In this document: positions 18,166 to 20,259 of the stretch, in pieces | Numbering within the stretch: position 1 is the first letter of the stretch | Layout: every line of letters starts with the position of its first letter | NCBI GenBank assembly: GCA_905250885.1 | Contig: CAJNOQ010003445.1 | Span: 1-20,259 of the forward strand | DNA length: 20,259 bases | Origin: Didymodactylos carnosus | Taxonomy: Eukaryota; Rotifera; Eurotatoria; Philodinida; Philodinidae | Direction: 5' to 3' | Notes under the pieces: model-generated | What the model saw: the letters and a program-made list of their open reading frames with translations, nothing else | Told to the model about the DNA's origin: nothing | Database searches by the model: none | Made by a program: the position numbers and the translations under genes

Positions 18166-19053
18166 ATGCATAAGTTTTGCGACAAATGTTGTTCATAATT
18201 TCTCCGTGTTTTCAATATTCTGGAGACTTTGCTCTTTTTTTGTTCGAAAGAGCAAAGTCTAAACTACAGAACGTATATCAAACAAAATTTTCTCGGGGCC
18301 AAACTTCATTGAGAAAAAATTCAAAAACTAAACGTCGCTAAAAGTGTTCTGGTAAAACTTTACTAAAACATATCAAGAAAATCTTTCGACCAATATAAAA
18401 AATAATCAATTTTTATTGAAACCAAATACATGAGAAAATAGTCCGTGGAAAATTCTTCATTCGATTTGATTCTCTTAACAAGTTTTCAAGTTCTTTTTTA
18501 GTCGTTTTCTGAAATGAAGTCACCTTTTCTGAAAATTAAAATTTTACATCTAACACTTTGGGCTTTTAGCAGAAGCATCACATGAAGCAGGAAGTAAATG
18601 AGATTAGATTTTATTTTGTATCAGATTGTAGAAAATTGAATGGAGATCAACATTTAGTTCAAAAACTGGAAAGAAAAGTCATCTGTTAATTAAAGAATTG
18701 ATAATTAATGTTAACTAATTGATTTTCTAGCCAAAACTAAAAAAACGTCATTCGAAAGAGCATCCCAAACACTCTTAGAGTTAATAATCAGTCATTCTTC
18801 AAACTTATTCTTAAATGAGAAAAGAACTGTCTCGACGAAGATAGCGAGCGGACATTATGACAAATTTCTAGAACATTTTTAAAGATGTTTAATTTTTGAA
18901 GTTTTTGTTAATGAAGTTTTGCCACAGAAAATTTTGTTCGATACACGTTTTGTAGTTTAGACTTTGCTCTTTCGAACAAAAAACGACCAAAGTCTCCAGA
19001 ATATTTGAAAATTAAAGAAATTATGATCAACATTTGTCGCAAAACTTATGCAT
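18166..19053. repeat. large foldback element with hairpin-containing arms
   Basis: Arms are 18166-18351 and 18870-19053, with a spacer of about 518 nt that shows no gene. Terminal words match as ATGCATAAGTTTTGCGACAA on both sides (one inverted). Other shared blocks are TCATAATTTCT, ATATTCTGGAGACTTTG, GTTCGAAAGAGCAAAGTCTA and CAAAATTTTCT. The left arm also contains its own hairpin, with AGACTTTGCTCTTT at about 18226 pairing with AAAGAGCAAAGTCT ending near 18262. In the right arm one half of this hairpin has diverged. No target duplication was found. Confidence 0.85.
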
Positions 19054-19342
19054 AATACGTTAAAGATGGTCTGGATAATTGATAAGCTTGATGTAGATTA
19101 ACTTTTACAAGGTACTGCATAAACTGATATCGATGACAACTTCGTCCATTATTATGAATTAATGTGAACGGTGGTCAACGAGCAAACAATATGTAGACTT
19201 TATTATTCTATTCGAATAGACGAGAATCTTGAAGATTTATTATTATATTCGATTCTTGTTTAAATGTGTCGTTGACACGAATTCTCGAGGCTTGTTTTCC
19301 TATCACAGATCAATGTAATTCTCTGAAAGCCATTAAAAAATG
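19054..19342. other. spacer between two repeat elements
   Basis: AT-rich; includes the 12-bp palindrome CTATTCGAATAG near 19207. No gene is visible. Confidence 0.4.
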
Positions 19343-19348
19343 TCCCGA

Positions 19349-19889
19349 CTAGGCATGCAACGCTAGCGGTAAAGCCGGTAACGGTACTACCCGTACCGCG
19401 TAACCTTAGGTCACCGTAGGTAACCTTTTCCGGATAAAACCTATTGTAAAAAATCACACAGTTGCAAATGTAACTTAACTCAGTCTTCAATAACTCATAG
19501 ATACATGAAAGAATCAAAATTCGTGAACCTTAGTAAGTCGAAATTAGATTTTGCGAGTTGCTCAGGTTCCATCCACTGTTTATGTAAAAACAAAATTAAA
19601 CAAAACGATAAAAACCATTATTTCTTCTTCTTATTTGAGACTGCTTCAGCCAATAAAATGCAGAGAAAAATAAAAACATCAAAATCTGTTACAATAACGA
19701 CATCGTTATATGCTGTACACAATTTCACTCTCTCTAGAATCGATACTATCTGTCCGCAATGAACGATAAAACCTGTGGATCGATAACGGCAGTAGAACAG
19801 TAGCGATAGTACCGATCGTAACGGTAGAACAGTAACGGTAGTACCGGTTACGGTAAACCGGTAAACTACCGCTACCGTTGCATGCCTAG
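19349..19889. mobile_element. 541-bp non-autonomous TIR element with 6-bp TSD
   Basis: Terminal inverted repeats begin CTAGGCATGCAACG and end CGTTGCATGCCTAG, then continue inward as ACGGTA-rich sequence (TAGCGGTAAAGCCGGTAACG on the left; the right has several degenerate copies of AACGGTAGTACCGGT). Both sides are flanked by TCCCGA (19343-19348 and 19890-19895), a direct duplication of the target. The interior shows no transposase; open frames at 19260-19517 and 19505-19762 lack motifs. The intact ends and duplication indicate a MITE mobilised in trans. A 6-bp duplication does not settle the superfamily; hAT-related elements are one option. Confidence 0.85.
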
Positions 19890-19895
19890 TCCCGA

Positions 19896-20151
19896 CGGCG
19901 GCTTCAATAAACCTGGATCTGTAATGGTAAAGAAAAATTATACCTAGTTAATATTGATTTATAAAAATTGTTGTGCTTTTTATTCGTAATGAACATAGAC
20001 ATTATCATTATTTAATATATATAGATTAATATTGACAGAAAAAATGAATTATTAATGATAAGAGTAGAATAAGAATGATGATGAAAAAACATTTCATTGT
20101 TATTTTTCTTGTTGTTTTCATTGCATTAAGCAAATTCTCTACAGGATTGTA
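19896..20151. other. AT-rich flank, no gene recognised
   Basis: No coding or repeat signal until the TA dinucleotide at 20150-20151 that precedes the mariner-like end. Confidence 0.4.
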
Positions 20152-20259
20152 TTAGGTTGAGGAAAAAGTTCGTGCGCCGTGTTAAAATAATGATTTTTTA
20201 TATATTTTTTTTTGTGTTTTTGATCTGGTTTTGTGGCTATTATGAAAATTTATTGATTT
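20152..20259. mobile_element. terminal end of a mariner-like element, truncated by the window edge
   Basis: The sequence TTAGGTTGAGGAAAAAGTTC starts directly after a TA dinucleotide. It resembles mariner terminal inverted repeats, which often start with TTAGGTTG or a close variant and insert at TA. The element runs off the right edge, so neither the transposase nor the other end can be checked. Confidence 0.5.

Noticed and set aside
1..20259. CRISPR arrays, operons, tRNA or rRNA genes
   Set aside because: I looked for regular repeat-spacer structure, T-loop-like GGTTCRANTCC words and rRNA-like blocks on both strands and found none convincing.

Overview
The window looks like a eukaryotic, invertebrate-type genome segment: AT-rich, gene-poor and full of decaying repeats. 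It has very short GT-AG introns (54, 62 and 83 nt), broken DNA transposons (a DDE_Tnp_4-like transposase, a ZMYM1/DUF4371-type hAT transposase, and one mariner-like end at the right edge) and many long inverted repeats. An AIG1/GIMAP-like GTPase, a bacterial-type PhnD-family gene carrying an intron, and tiny introns together fit a bdelloid rotifer best. That is an inference; another small-intron invertebrate is possible.

Layout. 128-692: decayed DDE transposase on the minus strand. About 1238-1427: degenerate inverted repeat. 2220-3747: hAT transposase pseudogene with two recognisable introns, followed by a foldback element (3764-4076). 4077-7805: mostly non-coding, with a possible zinc-finger-like exon fragment at 5138-5275 and an AT-rich repeat-like tract at 5911-6260. 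7806-8585: an intact one-exon AIG1/GIMAP-like GTPase on the minus strand with a cysteine-rich tail ending in a CaaX-like tetrapeptide. 9130-9621: a cluster of short palindromes. 9962-10245 and 11487-11990: two long inverted repeats. 12081-12716: a broken P-loop-like gene on the minus strand. 13249-13593: a small hydrophobic ORF. 14795-15050: an inverted repeat whose arms still share a reading frame. 15692-16650: the PhnD-family gene, two exons, with one in-frame TAA. 17151-17692, 18166-19053 and 19349-19889: three more foldback/TIR elements, the last with a clear 6-bp target duplication. 20152-end: start of a mariner-like element.

Only the GTPase is clearly intact. The other recognisable protein genes each carry in-frame stops and/or frameshifts. 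TAA, TAG and TGA all occur as interruptions, so decay under the standard code explains them better than a single codon reassignment. The genes do not form an operon or a visible pathway. The dominant theme is a transposon- and foldback-rich island containing one intact GTPase and one probably horizontally acquired bacterial gene.
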